Positions 43,507 through 53,924 of a stretch of DNA of 64,000 nt are shown here, in pieces. This DNA is from an uncultured Pseudomonadales bacterium (GTDB lineage Bacteria; Pseudomonadota; Gammaproteobacteria; Pseudomonadales; Balneatricaceae). The stretch covers positions 424,436-488,435 of the forward strand of contig CALSNA010000002.1 in the NCBI GenBank assembly GCA_943787595.1. Reading direction: 5' to 3'. The notes under the pieces are model-generated. The model did no database searches and was not told the origin of the DNA. It saw only the letters and a program-made list of their open reading frames with translations. Each line of letters starts with the position of its first letter. The first letter of the stretch is position 1. The translations under genes were made by a program, and so were the position numbers.

Positions 43507-43725
43507 TTACTTTAACGGCTTAACTCGATTACCAAAGCGCTTGTTAAAACGATCAATCCGTCCACCAGCATCAAGAATTTTTTGTTTGCCGGTATAAAAC
43601 GGGTGGCAAGCACTACACACATCAATGTGGATATCCTTGCATAAGGTTGACTGGGTTGAAACCACATTACCACAAGAGCAGGTTGCCTTGATGTTGGCAT
43701 ATTGTGGATGAATTTCACTTTGCAT
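43507..43725 (-). CDS. rpmE: 50S ribosomal protein L31
   Basis: 72 residues from ATG 43725 ('[12 protein letters not shown]'); an ATG 9 nt upstream is also in frame. Zinc-binding type with Cys in 'CSCGN' and '[13 protein letters not shown]', then '[13 protein letters not shown]', the L31 signature. Part of the large ribosomal subunit near the subunit interface. Divergent to priA, as in Pseudomonas. Confidence 0.95.
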   Translation of the reverse strand: MQSEIHPQYANIKATCSCGNVVSTQSTLCKDIHIDVCSACHPFYTGKQKILDAGGRIDRFNKRFGNRVKPLK

Positions 43726-43947
43726 GGTTAGCACCTCAATTCAGGACACTGTAATTTAGCTTCATGCCAAGCATCAGCATCTGACGTAGTAACGATTTGA
43801 CGATAACATATCTGCCAACGCCTAAAATCAAACGAATAATTGTACCAGAAACAGGTTAATTAACAAGCAATGAAAACAAAAAATGATGCAGCACTTACCT
43901 ACTAATAATGGGAGAAAACACCCGTAACAACAAGATTTTAGTGTAGC

Positions 43948-46191
43948 ATGGTATGTCTATCAGCTAAATTTAAAATCATGCTATCACAAAATCAATACCT
44001 GCAGGTTGCTCTAGGCACTAGTCGACGACGCAGCTTTACCTACCTACCACCGGTTACAATACCACAATATCAGGCACTGATACCTGGAATACGTTTACAG
44101 GTTCCACTGGGCAACCGGCAAGTGGTTGGTATCTTGCTAAAAGTCAGCAACCATTGCGATATTGTTGCCACTAAGCTAAAAGCAGCGACGGCATTGATTG
44201 ACTTGCAGCCAGTGTTGCCTGAAGGACTATTTCAATTGGGGCTGTGGGCTTGCCGTTACTACCAGTATCCTGTGGGGGACGGACTATTGCACATGCTGCC
44301 GACAAAATTACGTCAAGCTCAACGTAACCAGCCAGTCAGCAGTCATTGGCAACGACTGGATGACAGCATAGCGCTAACTGCAGCTGCAATTCTGCAACGG
44401 TCTCCCAAACAAGCTGCTATTTGGCACCAGCTAAAGGAATTGCCAGTAATTTTCAATCAACAGCAGCTAAAGCGCGTGGGCCTTACTCCAGGTGCTTTGA
44501 AAGGACTCTTACAAAAAGGCTTGCTCAAGACACTGTTGCAACCTACCACAGCACCTGAACCAAAGTTAGCGCAAGATGCATTAGTGCTAAATCCTGAACA
44601 AACCCGGGCATTGCAATGTATCAGTCCAATGAGCCAGCATTTTCGTTGTACTTTACTACAGGGCGTCACAGGCAGTGGCAAAACCGAAATTTATCTACAA
44701 GCCATCACCCAATGCCTTAGTCAAGGTCGTCGAGCCTTGATCTTAGTACCAGAAATAGGCTTGACCCCACAAACTTTACAGCAGCTGCAGGCACGATTTG
44801 ACAACACCATTATTTGCCTGCACTCTGGCTTAACTGACAAACAACGCCTGGATGGCTGGCAACAGGCAAACCTTGGCTTTGCTGACATCGTCGTTGGTAC
44901 CCGTTCTGCCATTTTTACCCCAATTCCACAATTGGGCCTGATTGTGGTTGATGAAGAACACGATCTAGCTTATAAACAGCAAGATGGTTTACGTTACCAT
45001 GCACGTGATCTGGCGGTAAAACGAGCCTATGATGAAGCTATCCCAATTATTCTCGGTTCAGCTACCCCTGCCCTTGAAAGCTTAGCTAATGTGGAACGAG
45101 GTCGGTTTCAGCATGCTGTGCTACCAAAACGTGCTGGGCCTGCCCAGCAACAGCGATACCAAATTATTGACGTGTGTAACGAAGTTTTATCAGGTGGATT
45201 GTCAACGGAGTTATTACTACACATAGAACAACATTTGAGGGCAAACCAACAAGTTTTGTTATTTCTTAACCGCCGTGGTTTTGCACCTAGTCTACAGTGC
45301 CACAATTGTGGTTTAACTATAACCTGTCCTCAGTGTGATGCTAGCTTGACCCTGCACCAAGAGCCAGCACGTCTGCATTGCCACCACTGTGATCACAAGC
45401 AAGCTGTTATATGCCAGTGCCCGTATTGCCACAACCAAAATCTTCAGGCTATTGGGGTTGGCACCGAACGCTGTGAGGCACAATTGAATAAACAATTCCC
45501 AACCGTGCCAGTGTTGCGTATTGACAGTGATAGCACTCGTGGCAAGCATAAACTACCTCAACTGTTGGCCGAAATTCTCACAGGTCAACCGTGTATTTTG
45601 CTGGGTACCCAGATGCTGACTAAAGGACACCATTTCCCTTCAGTTACCCTAGTTGGCCTATTGGATCTTGATGCTAGCTTGTTTAGTACTGATTTCCGAG
45701 GCCCCGAGCGTCTGGCACAACAAGTGGTACAGGCAGCAGGCCGGGCAGGCCGCGCTAACCAGCCTGGTTTAGCGCTCTTGCAGACTCGTCAGGGCGAACA
45801 CCCTTATATCCAAATATTGACGCAACGGGGTTATGCTGAATTTGCCTGTTATGAACTCCAGCGACGTCGACAGGCCCAACTGCCTCCCTACACGCATATG
45901 GCTATATTCAGGGCTGAAGCCAAACTTGCTCAAAGTGCTGAACAATGCCTAACCCACTTACAGAAGGCGTTGGATGATTTACCTGAAGCCGGTGAACAAC
46001 TGCGGGCTATTGGCCCTATTCCAGCGTCTATGTTACGCCGCAATGGACGCTATCGCTATCAACTCTTGTTACAACATCCCCAGCGTCAAGCTCTGCAAAC
46101 AATATGTAGCAAACTATGTTTGCTAGCTGAACAAAAACAACTCCATAAAGTCCGCTGGAGCTTGGATATTGATCCACAGGAAATCATGTAG
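43948..46191 (+). CDS. priA: primosomal protein N' (replication-restart helicase PriA)
   Basis: 747 residues; ATG 43948 or the in-frame ATG at 43978 may be used. 3'BD-like N-terminus ('RRRSFTYLPPVTIPQYQALI'), helicase Walker A 'LLQGVTGSGKTEIYLQAI' near 235, 'VVDEEHDLAYKQQDGLRYHA', and zinc-binding insertion with four Cys pairs ('CHNCGLTITCPQCDASLTLH', 'CHHCDHK', 'CQCPYCHNQN'). The C-terminal helicase motif 'QAAGRAGRANQPGLALLQTR' follows. Reloads the replisome at collapsed forks. Intact. Confidence 0.95.
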   Translation: MVCLSAKFKIMLSQNQYLQVALGTSRRRSFTYLPPVTIPQYQALIPGIRLQVPLGNRQVVGILLKVSNHCDIVATKLKAATALIDLQPVLPEGLFQLGLWACRYYQYPVGDGLLHMLPTKLRQAQRNQPVSSHWQRLDDSIALTAAAILQRSPKQAAIWHQLKELPVIFNQQQLKRVGLTPGALKGLLQKGLLKTLLQPTTAPEPKLAQDALVLNPEQTRALQCISPMSQHFRCTLLQGVTGSGKTEIYLQAITQCLSQGRRALILVPEIGLTPQTLQQLQARFDNTIICLHSGLTDKQRLDGWQQANLGFADIVVGTRSAIFTPIPQLGLIVVDEEHDLAYKQQDGLRYHARDLAVKRAYDEAIPIILGSATPALESLANVERGRFQHAVLPKRAGPAQQQRYQIIDVCNEVLSGGLSTELLLHIEQHLRANQQVLLFLNRRGFAPSLQCHNCGLTITCPQCDASLTLHQEPARLHCHHCDHKQAVICQCPYCHNQNLQAIGVGTERCEAQLNKQFPTVPVLRIDSDSTRGKHKLPQLLAEILTGQPCILLGTQMLTKGHHFPSVTLVGLLDLDASLFSTDFRGPERLAQQVVQAAGRAGRANQPGLALLQTRQGEHPYIQILTQRGYAEFACYELQRRRQAQLPPYTHMAIFRAEAKLAQSAEQCLTHLQKALDDLPEAGEQLRAIGPIPASMLRRNGRYRYQLLLQHPQRQALQTICSKLCLLAEQKQLHKVRWSLDIDPQEIM

Positions 46192-46208
46192 TGCAATAGT
46201 TTCAGTAG

Positions 46209-46227
46209 CCCAGTGTGCAACACTGGG
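46209..46227. other. perfect 8-bp hairpin after priA
   Basis: CCCAGTGT-GCA-ACACTGGG, perfectly paired with a three-base loop. There is no T-run after it, so it is more likely an mRNA-stability structure than a standard terminator. Confidence 0.5.
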
Positions 46228-46455
46228 GCATTACGGTTGGTTATAAGTTGAAGTTATAGTCTAAACAATATCATGAAATTGAACACTTTAGTCATCGTTT
46301 GGGATAAATGTAGAAGAGATTTAGGCATAATATTTTGCCTTATTCAGCTTAAATACGATTCTAAAATTCATATTGAGCCATTGGTTTCCAACTCAATTCA
46401 GGAGATAATGATTACTTATCTCAATTTAATTCATTTTTATAAAGACAAGCCATTG

Positions 46456-48216
46456 ATGAAACATCGCATCACCAATCTTATTGAACAGACTCTGCGAAAT
46501 ATGCAGACAACTGGTAAGCTAGACCCGTCATTAAAGCCCAAGGTGCATGTCGAACATACCCGAGATAAACTGCATGGTGATCTGGCTAGTAATATCGCGC
46601 TAACCCTAGCCAAGGCTGTTGGCCGAAAACCCAGGGATATAGCACAATCAATTTGTGACTGCATGCCAACAGCAACAGATATCATCAAAACTGAAATTGC
46701 TGGGCCTGGCTTTATCAACTTTTTTGTCAGTCCATCTGCCAATCAATCAATTATCAACAGTATCCTGCAAGCAGGTAAGTATTATGGTGCCAGTACAATA
46801 GGACAAAATCGCCTGGTACAGATTGAATTTGTTTCTGCCAATCCCACCGGCCCCTTACATGTAGGGCATGGTCGTGGTGCCGCCTATGGTGCTAGTTTAG
46901 CTAACTTACTCGATGTGGCTGGGTTTTCTGTACAACGGGAGTACTATGTCAATGATGCTGGTCGGCAGATGCATATTCTGGCCGTCAGTGTCTGGCTGCG
47001 TTATCTTCAAGCTGGTGGTGTAACTCTGACATTTCCCTCCAGCGGCTATCAGGGGAACTATGTAAAGGAGATTGCCACCAATGTCAGAGACATGTGTGGA
47101 GATAGCCTACAGCATACTGCTACTGCCATAATGGCGAATATTCCTGCAGACGCTGCTCAAGGAGGTGATCAGGAAATTCACATTGATGCGCTGATCCAGC
47201 GGGCCCAAAACATATTAGGCGCACAACGCTACGAAATCCTATTCAACAGCGGTTTAAAAGCCATCCGTGAGGATATTAAAGCAGATTTACAAGAATTTGG
47301 AGTTAAATTTGATCGCTGGTTTTCTGAGCTTAGTCTGATTGAAAAAGATACTATCCACCACACCATTCATAAATTGCAGGAAAACGGTTATATTTATGAA
47401 CAAGATGGTGCACTCTGGTTCCGTGCAACTGATTTTGGCGATGACAAGGATCGTGTTGTGCGGCGCAACAATGGCCAGACCACGTATTTTGCTGCTGATA
47501 TTGCCTATCATCTGAATAAATTTGAACGTGGCTTTGATCAAGTGATCAATATTTGGGGTGCTGACCACCATGGCTATGTTAACCGTGTCAATGCCGCCCT
47601 ACAGGCATTGGGTATTGATCCAAATCGGTTAACAATTAAATTGGTTCAGTTTGCGATATTATACCTCGGCCAACAACGTTTACAGATGTCTACACGTAGC
47701 GGATCTTTTGTTACACTAAGGCAACTCAGAGATGAAGTGGGTACAGATGCAGCACGTTTTTTCTATGTTACCCGTAAAGTTGAACAACATATGGATTTTG
47801 ACTTAGAGCTGGCCAAATCTAATAGTAAAGACAATCCTGTGTACTATATTCAATATGCTCATGCGCGTATTTGCACGCTAATATGCAAACTGAATGATCG
47901 AAATATAGGCTGGGATCAAAATCAAAGTATGGCACAGTTGCACCGATTAACACAGCCGGTGGAACTAGATTTGATGAAACAGCTCGCCCTTTATCCTGAT
48001 CTGATCGTGCAAGCAGCCCAGGCCCACGAGCCTCACCAGGTAGCCCACTATTTGCGCGAACTGGCCAGCCAGTTTCATAATTATTATAGCGGCTATAAAA
48101 TTATGCTGGCCGATTCTAACTTGCGCAATGCCCGAGTCGGCTTGTGTATGGCAACTCGCCAGGTACTGGCCAATGGCTTGACATTATTAGGGGTACAGGC
48201 TCCTGAGGTGATGTGA
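46456..48216 (+). CDS. argS: arginyl-tRNA synthetase
   Basis: 586 residues from ATG 46456. The frame is open 183 nt further upstream, but ArgS starts normally at this Met ('MKHRITNLIEQTLRNMQ'). N-terminal Add-1 domain ('VENTRDK'-like 'VEHTRDKLHGDLASNIALTL'), HIGH motif as 'GPLHVGHGRG', KMSKS replaced by 'QMSTRSG', and the DALR anticodon-binding domain at the end. Class I enzyme charging tRNA-Arg. Overlaps the SPOR gene start. Intact. Confidence 0.95.
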   Translation: MKHRITNLIEQTLRNMQTTGKLDPSLKPKVHVEHTRDKLHGDLASNIALTLAKAVGRKPRDIAQSICDCMPTATDIIKTEIAGPGFINFFVSPSANQSIINSILQAGKYYGASTIGQNRLVQIEFVSANPTGPLHVGHGRGAAYGASLANLLDVAGFSVQREYYVNDAGRQMHILAVSVWLRYLQAGGVTLTFPSSGYQGNYVKEIATNVRDMCGDSLQHTATAIMANIPADAAQGGDQEIHIDALIQRAQNILGAQRYEILFNSGLKAIREDIKADLQEFGVKFDRWFSELSLIEKDTIHHTIHKLQENGYIYEQDGALWFRATDFGDDKDRVVRRNNGQTTYFAADIAYHLNKFERGFDQVINIWGADHHGYVNRVNAALQALGIDPNRLTIKLVQFAILYLGQQRLQMSTRSGSFVTLRQLRDEVGTDAARFFYVTRKVEQHMDFDLELAKSNSKDNPVYYIQYAHARICTLICKLNDRNIGWDQNQSMAQLHRLTQPVELDLMKQLALYPDLIVQAAQAHEPHQVAHYLRELASQFHNYYSGYKIMLADSNLRNARVGLCMATRQVLANGLTLLGVQAPEVM

Positions 48217-48788
48217 ATCAAACTATGCGCCATGATTACGTCAACCGTAAAATACGTTCCTCAGGCAGAAAAGTGCCACATTGGGTGATCATGTTTACTT
48301 TAGTGGTAACAATTTTGTTTGTTGTCGGCCTGTTATTTCTTAGCTGGCATTCAGTTGACCCACAACCAGGTGGTCAGCAACTGCTAGTTCCCAAACCGCA
48401 ACCTCTACCCAAAACGCCTGCCTTACCAAAACCACAACAAAGTCAGAAGGCCTTTGATTTTTATACTCTGTTGCCCGATATTCAGGTAAAAGCTCCCAAA
48501 GTAGAAGCCTATAAATCTACTCCTAAAGATGCCAGTCAAAAGCTTAATATCCTGCTGCAGGCTGGTTCCTTTAAGCGTTTGGCTGATGCTAACCGTCTCC
48601 GAGCACAATTGATTCTGTTAAATTTACCCAGTGTAGTAACACAAAAAGCCACTTCGGCATCAGGATCTACCTGGTACCGAGTACGGCTGGGGCCATTTGC
48701 CAATCGATCCACGCTTAACAAAGCTGAAGATATCATGGCCCAGCAAAATATCGAATCTATTCGAATCAAAATTGCACTGGACCACTAA
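48213..48788 (+). CDS. SPOR-domain cell-division protein, FtsN-like
   Basis: 191 residues from GTG 48213, overlapping the argS stop (ATGTGA); an ATG at 48225 is also possible. Cytoplasmic basic tail, one membrane helix ('VIMFTLVVTILFVVGLLFLS'), a Pro/Gln-rich periplasmic linker, and a SPOR domain at about 110-190 ('LLQAGSFKRLADANRLRAQL', 'WYRVRLGPFANRSTLNKAED'). SPOR binds denuded peptidoglycan at the septum. Same position as PA5052 in Pseudomonas between argS and hslV. Confidence 0.9.
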   Translation: MNQTMRHDYVNRKIRSSGRKVPHWVIMFTLVVTILFVVGLLFLSWHSVDPQPGGQQLLVPKPQPLPKTPALPKPQQSQKAFDFYTLLPDIQVKAPKVEAYKSTPKDASQKLNILLQAGSFKRLADANRLRAQLILLNLPSVVTQKATSASGSTWYRVRLGPFANRSTLNKAEDIMAQQNIESIRIKIALDH

Positions 48789-48973
48789 AATTCTATACCC
48801 AGAGGTAAGTGATTGCACAAATCCACTATCCAACTCCTTAAGAACGGTTGAATTTCGTACTAATTGGTGCAATATATGTGTGTAACATGTAGACCATGAC
48901 AGCATAATAGACTTAATTATTGATCGGCACTTTCTGTTGCTGGCATACTAACAATGTATGGAGCTATATTCCT

Positions 48974-49501
48974 GTGACCACTATCGTTTCTGTCAGGCGT
49001 GGCAGCCAAGTTGTATTGGGCGGCGATGGCCAAGTTTCCTTAGGCAATACTATAATGAAAGGTAATGCGCGCAAGGTTCGACGCCTATATCATAACCAAA
49101 TCCTGGCTGGCTTTGCTGGGGGCACTGCGGATGCCTTCACCTTATTCGAACGTTTTGAGGGGCAGTTGGAAAAACACCATGGACAACTGGTACGCGCAGC
49201 AGTAGAACTAGCCAAGGAGTGGCGCAGTGATCGAGTTCTCAGGCGTCTGGAAGCCATGTTGGTGGTGGCTAACCAACAAGCATCTTTAGTTATCTCTGGC
49301 AATGGCGATGTGGTGGAACCCGATGGAGGTCTCATTGCCATTGGGTCAGGTGGTAATTTTGCTCAGGCCGCGGCCACAGCCTTGCTTGAGCATACGGCAT
49401 TGGACGCCCAGTCAATCGTTACCAAAAGCCTAGCTATTGCAGCAGACATTTGTGTATTTACCAATCATCAGCAAACCATTGAAGCCCTTGAACTCAATTA
49501 A
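48974..49501 (+). CDS. hslV: HslV protease subunit
   Basis: 175 residues from GTG 48974, chosen because the catalytic Thr must follow directly ('[20 protein letters not shown]'). The open frame begins upstream but those residues do not fit the family. '[15 protein letters not shown]' and '[17 protein letters not shown]' are typical. ClpQ threonine-type peptidase ring that degrades unfolded proteins with HslU. Followed 14 bp later by hslU. Intact. Confidence 0.94.
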   Translation: MTTIVSVRRGSQVVLGGDGQVSLGNTIMKGNARKVRRLYHNQILAGFAGGTADAFTLFERFEGQLEKHHGQLVRAAVELAKEWRSDRVLRRLEAMLVVANQQASLVISGNGDVVEPDGGLIAIGSGGNFAQAAATALLEHTALDAQSIVTKSLAIAADICVFTNHQQTIEALELN

Positions 49502-49515
49502 GTGGAAGCACACCA

Positions 49516-50835
49516 ATGTCTGACTTAACTCCAGCACAAATAGTCCAGCAATTGGACAACCATATTATTGGTCAAAACGATGCCAAAAGAGCTGTTGCCA
49601 TTGCCCTTCGCAACCGTTGGCGGCGCATGCAGCTAGAGCCTGGTATGCGCGCTGAGATATGTCCTAAAAATATTATGATGATTGGACCTACCGGTGTGGG
49701 CAAGACTGAAATTGCCCGGCGTTTAGCCAAGCTGGCCAAAGCTCCATTTATCAAAGTTGAAGCCACTAAATTTACTGAAGTCGGTTACGTGGGCCGAGAT
49801 GTTGAGTCCATTATCCGCGATCTTGTTGAAACCGCCATTAAAATGAGGCGAGAACAAGCGATGGAACAAGTATCCAATACCGCAGCGAACCGAGCCGAAG
49901 AACGAATTCTTGACGCTTTACTCACCCCTGCTCGGAATAGTGATAAAGGTGACCGTGATAGCTCTACTCGACAGATTTTCCGTAAAAAGCTGCGTGAAGG
50001 TCAACTAGATGATAAAGAAATCGAAATCGAAATATCTGTAACTCCTGTTGGATTGGAAATTATGACCCCACCCGGCATGGAAGAAATGAGTTCCCAACTA
50101 CAGAATATGTTTGCTAATCTGAGCCAAGGGCAAAAAAAGAACCGTCAGCTCAAAGTAGCTGCTGCTTTTGAGCAGCTCAAGGATGAAGAAAGTGCCCAAC
50201 TGATTAAAGAAGACGATATCAAACAGCAAGCTGTGACTGCAGTAGAGCAAAATGGCATTGTATTTCTAGATGAAATTGACAAAATTTCCAAGAAATCAGA
50301 AGGCAGTAGCGGTGAAGTATCCCGTGAAGGCGTACAACGCGATCTATTGCCACTCATTGAAGGTTGTACCGTAAAAACTAAATACGGCATGATCAAAACT
50401 GACCACATCCTATTTATCACTTCTGGTGCTTTCCACTTGACCAAGCCTGCTGACCTGATTCCTGAACTACAAGGTCGTTTGCCCATACGTGTTGAGCTAG
50501 AGGCCTTACGTCCAGCAGATTTTGCCCGTATCTTGGCCGAACCCGAATTCTCCCTCACTAAACAATATCAGGCGTTGCTTAGCACTGAAGGGGTGAAAAT
50601 TGAATTCTCCCAAGATGGTATTCAGCGGTTGGCTGAAATGGCCTATTCGGTCAATGAAAATACAGAAAATATTGGTGCGCGCCGCCTTCACACCCTGCTG
50701 GAGCGTCTTTTGGAAGACTTATCTTTTGAAGCCAGTCAAGCTGCTGGAGCCAGTATTGAGATCACCCAAGCCTATGTAGACCGAGTCTTGGGTGATGTAA
50801 TCCAAGATCAGGACCTAAGCCACTATATACTATAA
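49516..50835 (+). CDS. hslU: HslU ATPase subunit
   Basis: 439 residues. '[20 protein letters not shown]' start, Walker A '[16 protein letters not shown]', substrate-loop motif '[13 protein letters not shown]', I-domain at about 110-240, and Walker B '[11 protein letters not shown]'. C-terminal sensor 2 '[18 protein letters not shown]' and the terminal tail 'DLSHYIL' that inserts into HslV. AAA+ unfoldase of the HslUV protease. Operon with hslV. Intact. Confidence 0.96.
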   Translation: MSDLTPAQIVQQLDNHIIGQNDAKRAVAIALRNRWRRMQLEPGMRAEICPKNIMMIGPTGVGKTEIARRLAKLAKAPFIKVEATKFTEVGYVGRDVESIIRDLVETAIKMRREQAMEQVSNTAANRAEERILDALLTPARNSDKGDRDSSTRQIFRKKLREGQLDDKEIEIEISVTPVGLEIMTPPGMEEMSSQLQNMFANLSQGQKKNRQLKVAAAFEQLKDEESAQLIKEDDIKQQAVTAVEQNGIVFLDEIDKISKKSEGSSGEVSREGVQRDLLPLIEGCTVKTKYGMIKTDHILFITSGAFHLTKPADLIPELQGRLPIRVELEALRPADFARILAEPEFSLTKQYQALLSTEGVKIEFSQDGIQRLAEMAYSVNENTENIGARRLHTLLERLLEDLSFEASQAAGASIEITQAYVDRVLGDVIQDQDLSHYIL

Positions 50836-50855
50836 ATCCACCTTGCCCAAATCCA

Positions 50856-51509
50856 ATGCTGATGACAACAGATAAATTGTCCCAATGGCTGAGTCAAATC
50901 AGCATTGAAGCTTTGGAGCACAGCTGTAACATCATTCTGCAGCGTGACCCCATTACATTACTTGGCTTAGCTGAACTAACCGATTTAAAAGTGGCTTGCC
51001 AGATAACCGATTTAGACTATAGTGTACTGTTGTCACCTCGTGATGCTGGTTTGCAATTGCGGCCCTTGAGTAATGCCAGTATCGCCAACACTGGCCTATC
51101 TGGCACGCTACAACAATGGCTCTGGTTATGGCAACAATCCAATCTTGCTGATGCACTTGCCCAATTTGATACTTGGGGCGATTCAACTCGTTTGATCCAG
51201 TTGCTGAAACTGTTGGGAGCCTTGGATACAGATATAGAGGGTTGGTTAGCTGGTCCAATTGGCCACTTACCTGCACGTGAACTAAGCCTACTGACCATGG
51301 CTAAATGGCAATCGGCTCTAGATTTATTACAGTGGTTCAAAGCCAGTGGGGCAAACTTCTTGCATTCAGAAACACAAGTGGTAGTTAGCAGTGATGAGGG
51401 AAATCATTTTGCCTCTGGAGTTAACGAGCTGACCCAAAATATGGCACCTTTGCAACAACGCGCTGCTAAACTGACTGCACATTTGGCAAAACGTATAACG
51501 CAGGATTAG
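50856..51509 (+). CDS. ubiJ: UbiJ-like SCP2-domain ubiquinone biosynthesis accessory protein
   Basis: 217 residues. N-terminal SCP2-like domain ('LEHSCNIILQRDPITLLGLA' start, then beta-strands with 'LQLRPLSNASIANTGLSGTL'), and a C-terminal charged helix that normally mediates lipid binding and Coq-complex assembly. UbiJ usually stands between ubiE and ubiB; here it directly follows hslU and has no such neighbour. Symbol by domain layout, moderately sure. Two ATG codons at the start (50856/50862). Confidence 0.7.
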   Translation: MLMTTDKLSQWLSQISIEALEHSCNIILQRDPITLLGLAELTDLKVACQITDLDYSVLLSPRDAGLQLRPLSNASIANTGLSGTLQQWLWLWQQSNLADALAQFDTWGDSTRLIQLLKLLGALDTDIEGWLAGPIGHLPARELSLLTMAKWQSALDLLQWFKASGANFLHSETQVVVSSDEGNHFASGVNELTQNMAPLQQRAAKLTAHLAKRITQD

Positions 51510-51923
51510 TTATTAACCCGCTATCACTCAGTGAGTCCATATGGCGTCACAAGACACGTCCAATTGATGCACACGACATCACTAAAGACAATTAGTGTTT
51601 GGGACAAAGCAATGGTGAATTAGCGTTCAAAGCTACCCGTGCTGCAACTGAAGACAGCCAATGTTACCGTATATTGATGGTTCAGCCAGCCATACAAATA
51701 CCCATCTACCAGGTTCTATCTAGGTTCTTGAAGGTGTGTGAGAAGGTTACTCTTAGCTAGTTCTTGACCCATATTGATATAGTATTATTGCACTTGTAGA
51801 AATTAGAGTTAACTTGTAGTTTGGAGTAAAATAGAAGAAAAATCAGACTTTTTACTTGATTTGATTATAGTTTTATATCTCCTTGGTCCTTACTTTACCA
51901 AATTACCAAAATCAGATTAAATT
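51510..51923. other. gene-free stretch between ubiJ and Sel1 gene
   Basis: About 410 bp with no ORF or recognisable remnant. ubiB is expected after ubiJ and is absent. The last 100 bp should hold the promoter of the Sel1 gene. Confidence 0.4.
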
Positions 51924-53924
51924 ATGGGCATGAAAACGCTAAGCATCACCCTTCTGGTACTTTTTTCAGTGATTGCCTCAATGAGTTGGGGTGCAGACTT
52001 TAATAAAGGACTTACTGCTGCTCAACGTGGTGACTTTACAACCGCCTTACGTGAATGGACCCCTCTTGCAAAACAAGGAGCAGCTGATGCGCAATACAAT
52101 TTGGGGGTCATACACCATAACGGAGATGGTGTGCCACAAGACTATAACACTGCCGTGAAATGGTACACAATGGCTGCTGAGCAAGGCACTGCTGATGCGC
52201 AATACAATCTGGGGGTCATGTATCATAATGGCAGAGGTGTGCTGCAAGACTATAACACTGCCTTGAAATGGTACACATTGGCGGCTGAACAAGGTACTGC
52301 TGATGCGCAATACAATCTGGGGGTCATGTATCATAATGGCAGAGGCGTCCTTGAAGACGATAAGATGGCCGTAAAATGGTACACACTGGCCGCTGAACAA
52401 GGAAATGCCAAAGCACAGTACAATCTGGGTGTAATGTATCACAATGGAGAAGGTATCTTTCAAGACAATAAGATGGCCGTAAAATGGTACACACTGGCCG
52501 CTGAACAGAATCATGCCAAAGCACAGTACAACCTGGGTGTGATGTATCATAATGGAGAAGGTGTCTTTCAAGACAATAAGATGGCCGTAAAATGGTACAC
52601 ACTGGCCGCTGAGCAAGGAAATGCCGATGCTCAATACAATCTGGGGGTCATGTATCATAATGGAGAAGATGTCTTACAAGACGATAAGATGGCCGTAAAA
52701 TGGTATACACTGGCTGCTGAACAGGGCCATTCCAAAGCACAGTACAATCTAGGTGTAATGTACCACAATGGAGAAGGTATCTTTCAAGACAATAAGATGG
52801 CCGTAAAATGGTACACACTGGCTGCTGAACAGAGCGCGGCTGATGCTCAATACAATCTGGGGGTCATGTACCATAATGGAGAGGGTGTCCTGCAAGACGA
52901 TAAGATGGCTGTGAAATGGTTTATACTTGCAGCTAAGCAAGGGGTTGCCAAGGCACAGTACAATCTGGGGGTCATGTACCATAACGGCAGAGGTGTCATT
53001 CAATGTGATAATGCAGCCGTGAAATGGTACACACTGGCTGCCGATCAGGGTATTGCCAAAGCACAATACAATCTGGGTGTAATGTATGCTAACGGCGAAG
53101 GTGTTCGTCAGTGTGATAAAGCAGCTGTGAAATGGTACACACTAGCCGCTAAGCAGGGTGATGCCGATGCTCAATACAATTTGGGTGTAACATACGCTAA
53201 TGGAAAGGGCGTAGTGCAAGACGATAATATTGCAGTGCAATGGTACACACTGGCTGCCGAGCAGAGACATGTCAAAGCGCAGTATGATCTAGGTCTGATG
53301 TATTCTAACGGCAGAGGTGTACTACAAGACAATAAGATGGCCGTAAAATGGTTCACACTGGCTGCCGAACAAGGGTCTGCTGATGCTCAATATAATCTGG
53401 GTGTGATGTACGATAATGGCAAAGGCATCCTTCAAGACTATAATATGGCTGTAAAATGGTATACGCTGGCTGCTGAACAGGGTCTTGCCAGGGCTTATTA
53501 TAATCTGGGTGTGATATACCATAATGGTAGAGGCCTCTTAAAAGACGATAAGATGGCCGTGAAATGGTTCACATTGGCTGCTGAACAAGGGTCTGCTGAT
53601 GCCCAATATAATCTGGGTGTGATGTACGCTAATGGCGAAGGTGTTCGGCAGTGTGGTAAAGCAGCCATGAAATGGTACACACTGGCCGCCGAACAGGGTC
53701 ATGCCAACAGCCAGGGCAATCTGAGCATCCAGTATGCGCTTGGAAAAGGTGTTAAAGAAAACAAGGTCAAAGCGCATATGTGGGCAAATATTGCTCGATT
53801 TAATGGACTGGAGGATGTGACCAAAGTAATGGGATTTTTGATTGAAAAGATGACCCCATTACAAATCGAGCAGGCGCACAGCCTTGCTCGTGAATGTATT
53901 GCCAAGGACTATAAAGGCTGTTAA
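51924..53924 (+). CDS. secreted Sel1-repeat (TPR-like) protein
   Basis: 666 residues. Signal peptide ('LSITLLVLFSVIASMSW', cleavage after WGA), a short lead, then sixteen 36-residue Sel1 units from about 45 to 620, each of the form '.AQYNLGVMYHNGEGV.QD.K.AVKWY.LAAEQG'. The C-terminus ends in a degenerate unit and 'QAHSLARECIAKDYKGC'. Sel1 proteins act as solenoid adaptors, sometimes in host interaction in intracellular gammaproteobacteria. The target here is unknown. Repeats are nearly identical at DNA level (108-bp period), so copy number may vary. Intact. Confidence 0.85.
   Translation: MGMKTLSITLLVLFSVIASMSWGADFNKGLTAAQRGDFTTALREWTPLAKQGAADAQYNLGVIHHNGDGVPQDYNTAVKWYTMAAEQGTADAQYNLGVMYHNGRGVLQDYNTALKWYTLAAEQGTADAQYNLGVMYHNGRGVLEDDKMAVKWYTLAAEQGNAKAQYNLGVMYHNGEGIFQDNKMAVKWYTLAAEQNHAKAQYNLGVMYHNGEGVFQDNKMAVKWYTLAAEQGNADAQYNLGVMYHNGEDVLQDDKMAVKWYTLAAEQGHSKAQYNLGVMYHNGEGIFQDNKMAVKWYTLAAEQSAADAQYNLGVMYHNGEGVLQDDKMAVKWFILAAKQGVAKAQYNLGVMYHNGRGVIQCDNAAVKWYTLAADQGIAKAQYNLGVMYANGEGVRQCDKAAVKWYTLAAKQGDADAQYNLGVTYANGKGVVQDDNIAVQWYTLAAEQRHVKAQYDLGLMYSNGRGVLQDNKMAVKWFTLAAEQGSADAQYNLGVMYDNGKGILQDYNMAVKWYTLAAEQGLARAYYNLGVIYHNGRGLLKDDKMAVKWFTLAAEQGSADAQYNLGVMYANGEGVRQCGKAAMKWYTLAAEQGHANSQGNLSIQYALGKGVKENKVKAHMWANIARFNGLEDVTKVMGFLIEKMTPLQIEQAHSLARECIAKDYKGC
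52080..53740 (+). repeat. 108-bp tandem repeats within Sel1 gene
   Basis: Sixteen units with repeated core strings such as GATGCTCAATACAATCTGGG and AAGATGGCCGTAAAATGGT. Neighbouring units are often near-identical, which favours slippage or unequal recombination. Confidence 0.85.

Noticed and set aside
52047..52658. Leftward repetitive ORF opposite the Sel1 gene
   Set aside because: Antisense reading of the tandem repeats; the periodicity is fully explained by Sel1 units on the plus strand.
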